Shown here piece after piece: positions 26,779 to 38,293 of a stretch of DNA of 64,000 nucleotides. The position numbers and the translations under genes were made by a program. Position 1 is the stretch's first letter. The number at the start of each line of letters is the position of its first letter. The DNA lies in the NCBI RefSeq assembly GCF_029892065.1, contig NZ_CP120373.1, forward strand, positions 1,547,501 through 1,611,500. Reading direction: 5' to 3'. The notes beneath the pieces are model-generated. The model was given only the letters and a program-made list of their open reading frames with translations, made no database searches and was not told the DNA's origin. The stretch comes from Sinorhizobium garamanticum. GTDB taxonomy: Bacteria; Pseudomonadota; Alphaproteobacteria; Rhizobiales; Rhizobiaceae.

Positions 26779-27429
26779 CTACGGCCGGATGACGCAGACG
26801 CCGTGTTCCCACGAGCAGACGCGGTCGTTCTGTTGCGGCGAGACGACGATGATCTTCGCACGATTCAGCGGCGGGGCGGGATCGGCCGCACCCTCCGTCA
26901 AATAGTTGTAGTTGCCGTATTGGCTGAAATAGATGCCGTTGCCCTCCTGGCGGAAGGCGGAGATACCGCCGGCATAGGTTCCGATGCCGGGCGTCACCGA
27001 CGGAAAGTCGTCGCCGCCATAGGACCCAGTACTACCGTATGGGCCGAAGCCGTATGCCCCGCCGATCACGATCACGCCATGGTCCCGGCGCCAATCGCGC
27101 CGCGCGAAGCCCCTCAGGTGATGCTTCCGCCATACGTGCCGAGTGCGGGTGTTGACGTCCGGCAAGCGCTGATTGAACGATGGAAAGTTGTCGATACCCG
27201 ACATGACCGAACGGTGCCGCCGATGACCGGCAAAAAACCGGCGGCCGTGGTGAAATTTGCGAAAATCATGATGGCCGAAGCCGTGCTTGAGTCGGACATG
27301 ACGTGTGCGGGTCTGAACGTCGCCAAAGCTCGCGCCGTTCGCCGCTGCCGCCGGCAGACTGACCGGCATTGCCAGAGCGCAAGCCAGCACTAGAACTTTG
27401 GTCGCACCCACCACTCGCAACAGATTCAT
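26779..27429 (-). CDS. Secreted His/Arg-rich protein with an internal repeat
   Basis: 216 residues with a signal peptide (MNLLRVVGATKVLVLACALA, likely cleavage after PAAAA). The mature part carries a duplicated motif, DVQTRTRHVRLKHGFGHHDF and DVNTRTRHVWRKHHLRGF, then a Gly/Tyr-rich region and a C-terminal pair of cysteines (DRVCSWEHGVCVIRP). The many histidines could bind metal, but no named family is recognised. Divergent from sdhC. Confidence 0.65.
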   Translation of the reverse strand: MNLLRVVGATKVLVLACALAMPVSLPAAAANGASFGDVQTRTRHVRLKHGFGHHDFRKFHHGRRFFAGHRRHRSVMSGIDNFPSFNQRLPDVNTRTRHVWRKHHLRGFARRDWRRDHGVIVIGGAYGFGPYGSTGSYGGDDFPSVTPGIGTYAGGISAFRQEGNGIYFSQYGNYNYLTEGAADPAPPLNRAKIIVVSPQQNDRVCSWEHGVCVIRP

Positions 27430-27738
27430 TCTGTCGTGCCCTCCGGATCATCCTTAACAAATCCTTAATGTCATCCTGGGCCAGTTGCGGGCAAATGTCA
27501 CGGATTTGCTTATGTTTTCTGCACTTATCGTTAATTCGCTCCCATGTCTCAGCGAGGCTGAAAAACGCCGTTTTTTGTCTAATCGATTTTATTAATTTTG
27601 CTCCACAAGCATACTTGTCGTTAAGCCTTATGGTGATTAAAGGTCCGGATGACTGAATTGCGCACAATCGTGTGCGATACCGGACTAGGGCGGTCCAGTT
27701 TTTGGGGCGCGGCGATCCGGTCACACCGTGAGGTTCCG
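27430..27738. other. Intergenic region between the secreted-protein gene and sdhC
   Basis: 309 bases, clearly more AT-rich than its surroundings, with runs such as CTAATCGATTTTATTAATTT. It must carry the promoters of both divergent genes, but no confident -35/-10 pair was found. A frame open from 27649 into sdhC is not supported by a ribosome site. A short palindrome at 27661-27676 is listed separately. Confidence 0.6.
27661..27676. promoter_or_regulatory. Palindrome in the sdhC leader
   Basis: CGCACA-ATCG-TGTGCG, a perfect 6-bp inverted repeat 62 bases before the sdhC ATG. It could be an operator or an mRNA hairpin; no known regulator motif is recognised. Confidence 0.35.
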
Positions 27739-28134
27739 ATGACGAATGTCACAAGAAGCCGGCCGCTCTCGCCGCATCTTCAAATCTACAAACCCATCCC
27801 AACCATGGTGATGTCGATTGTGCATCGCATTACCGGCGGCGCCCTTTATTTCGGCACGATCCTCGTGGCCTGGTGGCTGATCGCCGCAGCCTCTGGTGCC
27901 GCCTATTACGATTGGGTCAGCTGGCTGTTCGGCACGTGGATCGGCAAACTCGTCCTCTTCGGCTACACCTGGGCCCTCGTCCATCACATGCTTGGCGGCA
28001 TCCGCCACTTCATTTGGGACCTCGGCTACGGCTACGAGAAGCATTTTGCGACGAAGATGGCCAAGGCGACGATCATCGGATCGGTTTCCCTGACGTTGCT
28101 GATCTGGGTGATCGGCTATCTGGTTCGGTACTGA
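27739..28134 (+). CDS. sdhC: Succinate dehydrogenase cytochrome b556 subunit
   Basis: 131 residues from the ATG of MTNVTRSRPLSPHLQIYK, preceded by GTGAGG; the 30-codon upstream extension has no ribosome site. The family start RPLSPHLQIYKP is clear, as are SIVHRITGG and the heme-ligand histidine region (ALVHHMLGGIRHFIWD), with three membrane helices. It anchors the Sdh complex in the inner membrane and helps bind quinone and heme b. First gene of sdhCDA-x-B. Confidence 0.95.
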   Translation: MTNVTRSRPLSPHLQIYKPIPTMVMSIVHRITGGALYFGTILVAWWLIAAASGAAYYDWVSWLFGTWIGKLVLFGYTWALVHHMLGGIRHFIWDLGYGYEKHFATKMAKATIIGSVSLTLLIWVIGYLVRY

Positions 28135-28145
28135 GGGAATACGAC

Positions 28146-28526
28146 ATGGATATGCGCACACCTCTCGCCAAGGTTCGCGGCCTCGGCTCCGCCAAGGAGG
28201 GGACCGATCATTTCTGGCGCCAGCGTCTGACGGCTGTCTCCAATGTACCGCTGCTGATCTTCTTCGCCTTCTTCGTGGCCCGCTATGCTGGCGCCCCCCA
28301 TGCGGAAGTCGTAGCTGCGCTCTCCAATCCGTTCGTCGCGGTGATCATGGGTCTCGTTCTCCTTTCCGGTTTCACCCACATGCGGCTCGGCATGCAGGTG
28401 ATCATCGAAGACTACGTGCATGCAGAAGGCATCAAGATCGCTCTTCTCATGCTCAACACATTTTTCGCGATCTCGGTCGGCGGGCTCTGTCTTTTCGCCA
28501 TCCTGAAGATCGCTTTTGCAGGGTAA
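28146..28526 (+). CDS. sdhD: Succinate dehydrogenase hydrophobic membrane anchor subunit
   Basis: 126 residues, 11 bases after sdhC, with GAGGG upstream. [28 protein letters not shown] is the alphaproteobacterial SdhD start; three hydrophobic helices follow, with [15 protein letters not shown] holding the quinone/heme-proximal His and the conserved DY. Inner membrane; pairs with SdhC. Confidence 0.94.
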   Translation: MDMRTPLAKVRGLGSAKEGTDHFWRQRLTAVSNVPLLIFFAFFVARYAGAPHAEVVAALSNPFVAVIMGLVLLSGFTHMRLGMQVIIEDYVHAEGIKIALLMLNTFFAISVGGLCLFAILKIAFAG

Positions 28527-28533
28527 TTTCGCC

Positions 28534-30375
28534 ATGGCATCGATCAGTTCACCCGCTGCAAACGGCAGGGCTTACCAATATGTCGATCACGCCTTCGACG
28601 TCGTCGTCGTCGGCGCCGGCGGCGCGGGCCTCCGCGCGACCCTCGGCATGGCCGAGCAGGGCCTGAAGACGGCCTGCATCACCAAGGTTTTTCCGACCCG
28701 CTCGCACACCGTCGCGGCCCAGGGCGGCATCGCCGCGTCGCTGCAGAACATGACGCCCGACAGCTGGCAGTGGCATCTCTACGACACGGTCAAGGGGTCC
28801 GACTGGCTCGGCGACGTCGACGCCATGCAGTATCTCACCATGGAAGCGCCGAAGGCGGTCTACGAGCTCGAGCACTACGGCGTGCCGTTCTCGCGCAACG
28901 AGGAAGGCAAGATCTACCAGCGGCCCTTCGGCGGCCACATGCAGAACTACGGCGAAGGCCCGCCGGTGCAGCGCACCTGCGCGGTTGCCGACCGCACTGG
29001 CCATGCGATCCTGCACACGCTCTACGGCCAGTCGCTCCGGAACAACGCCGAATTCTTCATCGAATATTTCGCCATCGACCTGATCATGTCGGACGACGGG
29101 CGCTGCACCGGCGTCGTCGCCTGGAACCTTGATGACGGCACGATCCACCGCTTTTCGGCGAAGATGGTGGTGCTGGCGACCGGCGGTTACGGCCGCGCCT
29201 ATTTCTCGGCGACGTCGGCACACACCTGCACCGGCGACGGCGGCGGCATGATCGCCCGCGCCGGCCTGCCGCTCCAGGACATGGAGTTCGTGCAGTTCCA
29301 CCCGACCGGCATCTACGGCTCCGGCTGTCTGATCACCGAAGGGGCGCGCGGCGAAGGCGGTTATCTCGTCAATTCGGAAGGCGAGCGCTTCATGGAGCGT
29401 TATGCCCCGTCCGCCAAGGACCTCGCCTCGCGCGACGTCGTCTCGCGCTGCATGACGCTCGAAATCCGCGAAGGCCGCGGCGTCGGCAAGAACAAGGACC
29501 ACATCTTCCTGCATCTCGACCATCTCGATCCGACGGTGCTGCACGAACGCCTGCCGGGCATTTCCGAGAGCGCGAAGATCTTTGCCGGCGTTGACGTCAC
29601 CCGCGAGCCGATCCCGGTTCTGCCGACCGTCCACTACAACATGGGCGGCATTCCCACCAACTATTGGGGCGAGGTGCTGAATGCCGACAGCGAGAACCCC
29701 GAGCGCCTCGCGCCCGGCCTGATGGCGGTCGGCGAAGCGGGCTGCGCCTCGGTTCACGGCGCCAATCGCCTCGGCTCCAATTCGCTGATCGACCTGGTCG
29801 TCTTCGGCCGCGCTGCGGCGATCCGTGCTGGCCAGATCATCGACCGCCAGGAATCCATTCCGGCGCTCAACACCGCTGCCTGCGACCGCATCGTCGAGCG
29901 TTTCGACCGCCTGCGGCATGCCAATGGCAGGACGCCGACGGCGGTGCTGCGCGAGAAGATGCAGCGCGCCATGCAGGACGACGCCGCCGTCTTCCGCACG
30001 CAGGAATCGCTCGAATCCGGCTGCCGTCGCCTCTCGGAGATCTGGAAGGAGCTTTCCGACGTCAAGGTCACCGACCGCTCGATGATCTGGAATTCCGACC
30101 TTGTCGAAACGCTGGAGCTGGAAAACCTGATGGCCAATGCCATCACGACTATCTACGGCGCCGAAGCACGCAAGGAGAGCCGCGGTTCGCATGCGCGCGA
30201 GGATTACACCGAAGGCCCGTTCGGGGGGCGCGACGACGTCAACTGGCGCAAGCATACGCTTGCCTGGGTCAACGAGGCCGGCGATGTCCGGCTCGACTAC
30301 CGCCCGGTTCACACCGACCTGATCGCCGAGGGCATCGATCCGATGAAGATCGCCCCGAAGGCGCGCGTGTACTAG
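28534..30375 (+). CDS. sdhA: Succinate dehydrogenase flavoprotein subunit
   Basis: 613 residues, full length for the family. Rossmann FAD motif [28 protein letters not shown] carries the histidine that binds FAD covalently; the active site is in HPTGIYGSG and [10 protein letters not shown]. Oxidises succinate to fumarate on the cytoplasmic side of the complex. Its TAG stop shares its last base with the GTG of the inserted ORF (TAGTG). In related genomes, as I recall, sdhB follows directly. Confidence 0.97.
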   Translation: MASISSPAANGRAYQYVDHAFDVVVVGAGGAGLRATLGMAEQGLKTACITKVFPTRSHTVAAQGGIAASLQNMTPDSWQWHLYDTVKGSDWLGDVDAMQYLTMEAPKAVYELEHYGVPFSRNEEGKIYQRPFGGHMQNYGEGPPVQRTCAVADRTGHAILHTLYGQSLRNNAEFFIEYFAIDLIMSDDGRCTGVVAWNLDDGTIHRFSAKMVVLATGGYGRAYFSATSAHTCTGDGGGMIARAGLPLQDMEFVQFHPTGIYGSGCLITEGARGEGGYLVNSEGERFMERYAPSAKDLASRDVVSRCMTLEIREGRGVGKNKDHIFLHLDHLDPTVLHERLPGISESAKIFAGVDVTREPIPVLPTVHYNMGGIPTNYWGEVLNADSENPERLAPGLMAVGEAGCASVHGANRLGSNSLIDLVVFGRAAAIRAGQIIDRQESIPALNTAACDRIVERFDRLRHANGRTPTAVLREKMQRAMQDDAAVFRTQESLESGCRRLSEIWKELSDVKVTDRSMIWNSDLVETLELENLMANAITTIYGAEARKESRGSHAREDYTEGPFGGRDDVNWRKHTLAWVNEAGDVRLDYRPVHTDLIAEGIDPMKIAPKARVY

Positions 30376-31328
30376 TGTTCGGGGCGCAAGAAACTGCGTT
30401 TGAGCATGATGCGCGTCAGCGCTCGCAGCTCTATGCGGCATTCCCGATTTTCATGCAGAAGGATTTTGAGGCTCCGGTAAACAACGCTGGTTATCAAGTT
30501 GGAGTTGATTATAGTTATCCTGCGTTGCTCCGTGAGATGATTAGTGCTGCTATCGTAACCTACTCTCTGCGAAATAAGTCTATTGATCACGTCCGAAAAA
30601 CATATCTCAAAGATATTCGCTATGAAGCCGATCCAGGATCGGAGTCAAGACTTGATCGAGGCTACAAACGGGCATGCTTCTCGCGGCTTTCCCGAATACA
30701 GGAAGCGATAACGTCATATCCACCTATGTTGAATCGAGAACCGACTGTCGGGGAGTGGATAGGCGACTTAACCCTTATCAGAGTCGACTACAGCTTCAGG
30801 CGGGCATTCGCCGAAGCCGACAAGGGCGCTCTGTTCGAAGCTGTCGCCATCGCAAGAATGATTCTTGAGCAGCTAGCGTGGGTTTATGTCATTCGAAGGG
30901 TCGACGACGCGAAGCAGATCCAGAAAACCCAAACGACCAAATGCTTAGGCACTGCGGCGGCGAAGTTCCGAACGATCGGCCGCCTCTATGGATGGATGAG
31001 TGACCATGTACATTGGGGTTACAATGCACATGTGAAGGTGATTACGGCCAAGGACGGATTTTCTGGAGCGTGGCTCGCCACCCCGGACTTTAAGGCGACC
31101 GCATACGCAATGCTTATAGCGTTGACGGCGATTGTCTTCGAATTGGTCATAACGCTACTCGGCGACTACCCTGAACTCGTTGAAAACAATGTGCTAAAAC
31201 AGTGGCTCGGCGAAAGCGACGATTTTAGCCCGGTTTCGATGGTCGAACGTATTTATGATTTGTCCGATGAATCGGAAGACATCAAAACGATTCTCGAAAT
31301 TGTGAAGGTGGCAACTAACGATGGTTGA
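30375..31328 (+). CDS. Unknown AT-rich gene inserted between sdhA and sdhB
   Basis: 317 residues from the GTG overlapping the sdhA stop; an ATG at 30453 (residue 27) is the alternative, but neither has a good ribosome site, so translation probably restarts from sdhA. The last 8 bases overlap the start of sdhB. Composition breaks sharply: 50 of 120 bases at 30481-30600 are G or C, against 40 of 60 in sdhB at 31561-31620. The protein is mainly helical. Landmarks are an [14 protein letters not shown] helix (residues 160-173, with R161 and E165), [13 protein letters not shown] (204-216), and a hydrophobic helix [20 protein letters not shown] (243-262). The R..E / S...H pattern is reminiscent of DUF5677-type domains, but I am not confident. 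It looks horizontally acquired; function unknown. Confidence 0.75.
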   Translation: MFGAQETAFEHDARQRSQLYAAFPIFMQKDFEAPVNNAGYQVGVDYSYPALLREMISAAIVTYSLRNKSIDHVRKTYLKDIRYEADPGSESRLDRGYKRACFSRLSRIQEAITSYPPMLNREPTVGEWIGDLTLIRVDYSFRRAFAEADKGALFEAVAIARMILEQLAWVYVIRRVDDAKQIQKTQTTKCLGTAAAKFRTIGRLYGWMSDHVHWGYNAHVKVITAKDGFSGAWLATPDFKATAYAMLIALTAIVFELVITLLGDYPELVENNVLKQWLGESDDFSPVSMVERIYDLSDESEDIKTILEIVKVATNDG

Positions 31329-32100
31329 ACTCGCTCTCCCCAAGAACTCGCAGGTGACCGAAGGCAAGGTCTGGCCGAAGCCGGTCGGCGCGACGAACCT
31401 GCGTGAATACCGCGTTTATCGCTGGAATCCGGACGAGGGTAAGAACCCACGCGTCGACACCTACTACATCGACATCGACGACTGCGGTCCGATGGTGCTC
31501 GACGGCCTGCTCTACATCAAGAACAAGATCGATCCGACGCTGACGCTTCGCCGCTCCTGTCGCGAGGGCATCTGCGGCTCCTGCGCGATGAACATTGACG
31601 GCACCAACACGCTCGCCTGCACCAAGGGCATGGACGAGATCAAGGGAACGGTGAAGATCTATCCGCTGCCGCATATGCCGGTGGTCAAGGATCTGGTGCC
31701 AGATCTCACCAATTTCTATGCCCAGCACCGCTCGATCGAGCCTTGGCTGAAGACCGTTTCGCCGACGCCGGCCAAGGAATGGAAGCAGAGCCACGAGGAT
31801 CGCCAGAAGCTCGACGGCCTCTACGAGTGCATCCTTTGCGCCTGCTGCTCGACTTCCTGTCCGAGCTACTGGTGGAACGGCGACCGCTATCTCGGCCCGG
31901 CCGTTCTCCTGCAGGCCTATCGCTGGCTGATCGATAGCCGCGACGAGGCGACCGGCGAGCGGCTCGACAATCTCGAGGATCCGTTCCGGCTCTACCGGTG
32001 CCACACGATCATGAACTGCGCCCAGGCCTGTCCGAAGGGGCTCAACCCGGCCAAGGCGATCGGCGAAATCAAGAAGATGCTGGTCGAGCGCAGGGTCTAG
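31321..32100 (+). CDS. sdhB: Succinate dehydrogenase iron-sulfur subunit
   Basis: 259 residues. Carries electrons from FAD to quinone. The [2Fe-2S] cluster is bound by [14 protein letters not shown] and a later Cys (NTLAC); [4Fe-4S] and [3Fe-4S] by [16 protein letters not shown] and [14 protein letters not shown]. The ATG lies within the 3' end of the inserted gene; AAGGTGG about 10 bases upstream, also inside that gene, serves as ribosome site. Translation of sdhB may therefore depend on the insert. Confidence 0.96.
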   Translation: MVELALPKNSQVTEGKVWPKPVGATNLREYRVYRWNPDEGKNPRVDTYYIDIDDCGPMVLDGLLYIKNKIDPTLTLRRSCREGICGSCAMNIDGTNTLACTKGMDEIKGTVKIYPLPHMPVVKDLVPDLTNFYAQHRSIEPWLKTVSPTPAKEWKQSHEDRQKLDGLYECILCACCSTSCPSYWWNGDRYLGPAVLLQAYRWLIDSRDEATGERLDNLEDPFRLYRCHTIMNCAQACPKGLNPAKAIGEIKKMLVERRV

Positions 32101-32125
32101 TCGCCGGCAACTATTGTCGGCTTCG

Positions 32126-32152
32126 ACGGCGGGCTCTCTGGCCCGCCGTTTG
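32126..32152 (+). terminator. Hairpin after sdhB
   Basis: ACGGCGGGC (32126-32134), loop TCTCTG, GCCCGCCGT (32141-32149), then TTGCG. A 9-bp perfect stem 26 bases after the sdhB stop; the T-tract is poor, so it could be a terminator or an mRNA stabiliser. Confidence 0.6.
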
Positions 32153-32244
32153 CGTATCTCACGAACTTCACGGCCCCGTGTCGGCATTTGATTTTGAAAC
32201 TTTCGGCCGTCCTCATAGCTTTATGTTGGGGATCGGAGATTGCG

Positions 32245-32841
32245 ATGAATCGTTTGCTGTTTGCACTTGTCACCGGTTGCTTGCTGTCCTTACCGGCGCG
32301 GGCGGCCGAGTCGCAGTTTGCGCTGTTTGCCGGCGGCTGTTTCTGGTGCGTTGAGACCGATTTCGACGGCGTGCCCGGCGTTCTCGAGACGATTTCGGGC
32401 TATGCCGGCGGCAAGAGCGCCAATCCGACCTATGAGGACTACGCGAGCGGCGGCCATCGCGAAGTGGTCCGCATCAAGTTCGATCCGGACAGGGTTTCCT
32501 ATTCGATGCTGGTCTCGGTGCTGTTCCACACAACCGACCCGACGGACGGCGGCGGTCAGTTCTGCGATCGCGGCTTTGCCTACACGACCGCGATCTACGC
32601 GCTTGACGAACGGCAGGCGATGGACGCGAAGGCCGGAAAGATCAAGGCTGAAGCCGAACTCGGAAAGCCGATCGTCACACCGGTCGAGGGTGCTGCAAAA
32701 TTCTGGCCGGCCGAGGAGTATCATCAGGACTTCGGCGCACGAAACCCGATTCGCTATTGGTATTACAGGAACGGCTGCGGCAGGAACCGGACGGTCGAGG
32801 CGCTCTGGGGCGACCGTGCCTATGCCGGCGTCAATCACTGA
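32245..32841 (+). CDS. msrA: Peptide-methionine (S)-S-oxide reductase, exported
   Basis: 198 residues from the ATG preceded by GGAG. An N-terminal signal peptide (LLFALVTGCLLSLPARA) indicates a periplasmic MsrA. The active site GGCFWCVE has catalytic Cys32 (precursor numbering); GYAGG, YEDYASGGHREVV and the C-terminal EEYHQDFGARNP are family features. It repairs methionine sulfoxide in exported proteins. Own transcription unit after the sdhB hairpin. Confidence 0.92.
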   Translation: MNRLLFALVTGCLLSLPARAAESQFALFAGGCFWCVETDFDGVPGVLETISGYAGGKSANPTYEDYASGGHREVVRIKFDPDRVSYSMLVSVLFHTTDPTDGGGQFCDRGFAYTTAIYALDERQAMDAKAGKIKAEAELGKPIVTPVEGAAKFWPAEEYHQDFGARNPIRYWYYRNGCGRNRTVEALWGDRAYAGVNH

Positions 32842-33037
32842 TTGTATTCTCGCCGCCTGGCCTTGCCGCATTTTCCGCGTCGGCGGATGCGGAGGGCACC
32901 CGTTCCAACCGGCGTTTCAATCGTGCAACAGGTGCTGCTGAAATGCCTTCCCTTGATTTGTCAGGTGGATTTGCTGTAGTTCGGCCATTATTATCGCGTT
33001 GCATCATGGTTCGACGAAGATATTGGGGGTAAGAGAC

Positions 33038-33577
33038 ATGCGGGTTTTTCATGCGGCGGCGGGGCTGGCGGTTGTGCTTGCGCTGACCGGATGCCAGCGG
33101 ACATCCATGGGTGGTTTCGGTTCTCAGGATGTTTCGCCTGCTCCGCTGCAGGCTGCGCCCGTTCCGACGGTTTCGTCGGGCCAGCTCCCTGACCCGACGA
33201 CCAACACCTCGCAGTTCCCGGCGGCACCCACCGCTGGCGCCGCAGCTCCCGGCGGCGCGCCGGCCGGCACGCAGGTCGCGGCCGCCCCGAACGCGCTCGA
33301 CGTGACGAAGGAATCGATGGTCGGCAATTGGCGTGTGTCGAGCGCCGGCAGCTCCTGTGACATGTTCCTGACGCTGACGAACCTCGGCAGCGGATCGCGC
33401 GGCGGCACGCGCGGCTGCGCCGGCGAGCTGACGACGATGGGCTCCTGGGAAGTCGCCGGCAAGCAGGTGGTGCTAAAGGACCGGGGCGGCAATCCGATCG
33501 CACGCCTCTACAAGACCGCAGACGCGCGCTTCGACGGCTCGACCAACAGCGGGCAGCCGGTCAGCCTCAGCCGCTGA
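33038..33577 (+). CDS. omp19: Omp19-like lipoprotein with AprI/Inh protease-inhibitor domain
   Basis: 179 residues from the ATG of [19 protein letters not shown]; the lipobox LALTG|C fits lipidation. A Pro/Ala-rich spacer of about 75 residues precedes the beta-barrel Inh-type domain ([48 protein letters not shown], ending [17 protein letters not shown]). The arrangement and C-terminus match what I recall of Brucella Omp19, an outer-membrane lipoprotein that inhibits proteases. A probable disulfide links the two Cys of the domain. Confidence 0.82.
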   Translation: MRVFHAAAGLAVVLALTGCQRTSMGGFGSQDVSPAPLQAAPVPTVSSGQLPDPTTNTSQFPAAPTAGAAAPGGAPAGTQVAAAPNALDVTKESMVGNWRVSSAGSSCDMFLTLTNLGSGSRGGTRGCAGELTTMGSWEVAGKQVVLKDRGGNPIARLYKTADARFDGSTNSGQPVSLSR

Positions 33578-33686
33578 CGGCCGCCAACGCCCGGCGCTCA
33601 GCCGAACGCGGGACGAGGACGTGTGAGCAGTCTTGCCCGTCCCGTGCCTCTCGCCTAAATTGCTCCTTGCTCACCTTGGGTGCCGC

Positions 33687-34838
33687 GTGCTCAACCCAGA
33701 CGACAGCATTGTTCACAAGCTTGAAACGCTCGTTACCACCGGCGAACGACAGCGCGACCCGGCGCAAATTGCGATCGCGCGGCGACTCGACCACCTGACC
33801 GCGGAGCTGCTTGCCAGCAGGCCGTCGCGCAAGTCCAATGCGCTCGGCTGGCTCTTTGCCTCGCGCAAGAAGGATCACGCTCCGGTCAAGGGCCTTTACA
33901 TCCACGGCGGCGTTGGTCGCGGCAAGACGATGCTGATGGACATGTTCTTCGACGCCGTGCCGATCCAGCGCAAGCGTCGGGCGCATTTCCACGAGTTCAT
34001 GGCGGATGTGCACGAGCGCATCTACAAGCATCGCCAGAAACTCAAGAATGGCGAGACTAAGCAGGCCGACCCGATCCCGCCGGTGGCCTCCGAGCTCTTT
34101 GGCGAGGCCCGGCTCCTGTGCTTCGATGAATTTTCTGTCAGCGACATCGCCGATGCGATGATTCTGGCGCGCCTCTTCGGCGAACTCTTCGCCAAGGGAT
34201 GCGTCCTCGTCGCGACCTCGAACGTCGAGCCGAGCGATCTTTATCGTCATGGCCTCAATCGTGGCCTTTTTCTCCCCTTCATTGATCTTCTGAAGGCGAA
34301 TACGGAGATCATCTCGCTCGACACCGAGACGGATTACCGCCTGCAGAAGACCGACGGAAATCCGGTCTGGCTTTCACCGCTCGGCCCGGAGGCGGAGGCG
34401 GCGATGGCGCGCGCCTGGTACGTCGAGACCAACGGGGCACCGGAAGCACCGGCGGAGATCAGCCGCAAGGGGCGCAAGATCCACGTGCCGTCGGCGTCCG
34501 GCCGAAGCGCCCGGTTTACTTTCGCCGACCTTTGCGCGCAGCCGCTCGGTGCTGCCGACTATCTCGCCATCCTGACGCAATACAGCACGATCTTCCTCGA
34601 CCACGTCCCGCATCTGGGACCTCACCTGCGCAACGAGACCAAGCGATTTATCATCCTCGTCGATGCCCTTTACGATCAGGGCGCCCGCCTCTTCGCCTCC
34701 GCTGCGGCCGAGCCGCAGCACCTGTTGACCGCGAAGAAGGGAACCGAAGGCTTCGAGTTCGATCGCACCGTGTCGCGCCTGATCGAGATGCAGAGCAAGG
34801 AATATGCGGCGCAACATCCGGCAAGAATGACCGTTTGA
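33687..34838 (+). CDS. zapE: AFG1/ZapE-like ATPase
   Basis: 383 residues from a GTG at 33687; a TTG at 33633 would add 18 residues that do not fit the family. Walker A GGVGRGKT (residues 74-81), Walker B LLCFDEF, and ATSNVEP sensor segment. ZapE/AFG1 proteins are AAA+-like ATPases associated with cell division or, in mitochondria, with turnover of respiratory-chain subunits; the gene lies just upstream of mdh as in many alphaproteobacteria. Confidence 0.87.
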   Translation: MLNPDDSIVHKLETLVTTGERQRDPAQIAIARRLDHLTAELLASRPSRKSNALGWLFASRKKDHAPVKGLYIHGGVGRGKTMLMDMFFDAVPIQRKRRAHFHEFMADVHERIYKHRQKLKNGETKQADPIPPVASELFGEARLLCFDEFSVSDIADAMILARLFGELFAKGCVLVATSNVEPSDLYRHGLNRGLFLPFIDLLKANTEIISLDTETDYRLQKTDGNPVWLSPLGPEAEAAMARAWYVETNGAPEAPAEISRKGRKIHVPSASGRSARFTFADLCAQPLGAADYLAILTQYSTIFLDHVPHLGPHLRNETKRFIILVDALYDQGARLFASAAAEPQHLLTAKKGTEGFEFDRTVSRLIEMQSKEYAAQHPARMTV

Positions 34839-34860
34839 TGACGCAACGGCGACATACTTT

Positions 34861-34876
34861 CTTACGTTTACGTAAG
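34861..34876. promoter_or_regulatory. Perfect palindrome upstream of mdh
   Basis: CTTACGT-TT-ACGTAAG, 7-bp arms and a 2-base centre, 22 bases past the zapE stop and 150 bases before mdh. Such short-spaced symmetry suits a dimeric regulator better than a terminator. No regulator recognised. Confidence 0.45.
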
Positions 34877-34899
34877 AGTTTTATGATCTAACCGATTGA

Positions 34900-35988
<1,089 letters not shown>

Positions 35989-36021
35989 CCGCCATCCGGC
36001 CAATCAGACAGGAACAACTCC

Positions 36022-37218
<1,197 letters not shown>

Positions 37219-37224
37219 GGTTTC

Positions 37225-38127
37225 ATGTCCATCCTGATCAACAAAGACACCAAGGTCCTGGTTCAGGGCCTGACCGGCAAGACCGGTACCTTCCACACCG
37301 AGCAGGCGCTCGCCTATAACGGCACGAAGATGGTCGGCGGTATCCACCCGAAGAAGGGTGGCGAGACCTGGACCGGCGCCAAGGGCGAGCAACTCCCGAT
37401 CTTCGCGTCTGTTGCCGAAGGCCGTGACGCGACCGGCGCCAATGCATCGGTCATCTATGTTCCGCCGGCGGGCGCTGCCGCCGCGATCATCGAAGCGATC
37501 GACGCGGAAATTCCGCTGATCGTCTGCATCACCGAAGGCATCCCGGTCGCCGACATGGTGAAGGTCAAGGCGCGCCTGGAGAGGTCCTCCTCGCGTCTCA
37601 TCGGCCCCAACTGCCCGGGCGTGCTCACCCCGAACGAATGCAAGATCGGCATCATGCCGGGCAACATCTTCCGCAAGGGCTCGGTAGGCGTGCTGTCGCG
37701 CTCCGGTACGCTCACCTACGAGGCCGTCTTCCAGACCACCAACGAAGGCCTCGGCCAGACGACCGCCGTCGGCATCGGCGGCGACCCGGTCAAGGGTACC
37801 GAGTTCATCGACGTCTTGGAAATGTTCCTCGCCGACGACGAGACCAAGTCGATCATCATGATCGGTGAAATCGGCGGTTCGGCCGAAGAGGACGCGGCGC
37901 AGTTCCTGAAGGACGAAGCCAAGCGCGGCCGCAAGAAGCCGATGGTCGGCTTCATCGCCGGCCGTACGGCCCCTCCCGGCCGCACCATGGGCCATGCCGG
38001 CGCGGTCATCTCCGGCGGCAAGGGCGGCGCGGAAGACAAGATCGCGGCGATGGAATCGGCCGGTATTCGCGTCTCGCCGTCGCCGGCACGCCTCGGCAAG
38101 ACGTTGGTCGAGGTCCTGAAGGGCTGA
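37225..38127 (+). CDS. sucD: Succinyl-CoA synthetase alpha subunit
   Basis: 300 residues, 6 bases after sucC. CoA-binding [16 protein letters not shown], the [10 protein letters not shown] ligase signature, and the phosphohistidine in [11 protein letters not shown]. Partner of SucC. A long stable hairpin follows the stop. Confidence 0.97.
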   Translation: MSILINKDTKVLVQGLTGKTGTFHTEQALAYNGTKMVGGIHPKKGGETWTGAKGEQLPIFASVAEGRDATGANASVIYVPPAGAAAAIIEAIDAEIPLIVCITEGIPVADMVKVKARLERSSSRLIGPNCPGVLTPNECKIGIMPGNIFRKGSVGVLSRSGTLTYEAVFQTTNEGLGQTTAVGIGGDPVKGTEFIDVLEMFLADDETKSIIMIGEIGGSAEEDAAQFLKDEAKRGRKKPMVGFIAGRTAPPGRTMGHAGAVISGGKGGAEDKIAAMESAGIRVSPSPARLGKTLVEVLKG

Positions 38128-38141
38128 GATTCCGAAAGCGA

Positions 38142-38176
38142 GGCTTGGGGCCGGCGCAGTCTGCCGGCCCCAAGCC
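38142..38176 (+). terminator. Long perfect hairpin between sucD and sucA
   Basis: GGCTTGGGGCCGGC (38142-38155), 7-base loop, GCCGGCCCCAAGCC (38163-38176): 14 perfect pairs but no T-tract. It lies 14 bases after sucD and could end part of the transcript, stabilise the upstream mRNA end or be a processing site. Confidence 0.55.
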
Positions 38177-38293
38177 GGATCCAATTAATGACGCAAGCTT
38201 GGTGCAGTAAAAGCGCCGAATAAAGATGAACGACCGGGAAGACCCGGCATCCCAACTTCAGTCAGGAGGCGAACCAGGGGTTCGCGAAAGACC

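Noticed and set aside
29664..30374. Extension of the inserted ORF upstream into sdhA
   Set aside because: The frame is open back to 29664, but that part is an out-of-frame reading of the conserved sdhA gene; the GTG at 30375 is the first plausible start.
30360..31340. Insertion sequence or transposon between sdhA and sdhB
   Set aside because: No terminal inverted repeats, target duplication or transposase motif could be found; only a single unknown ORF is present.
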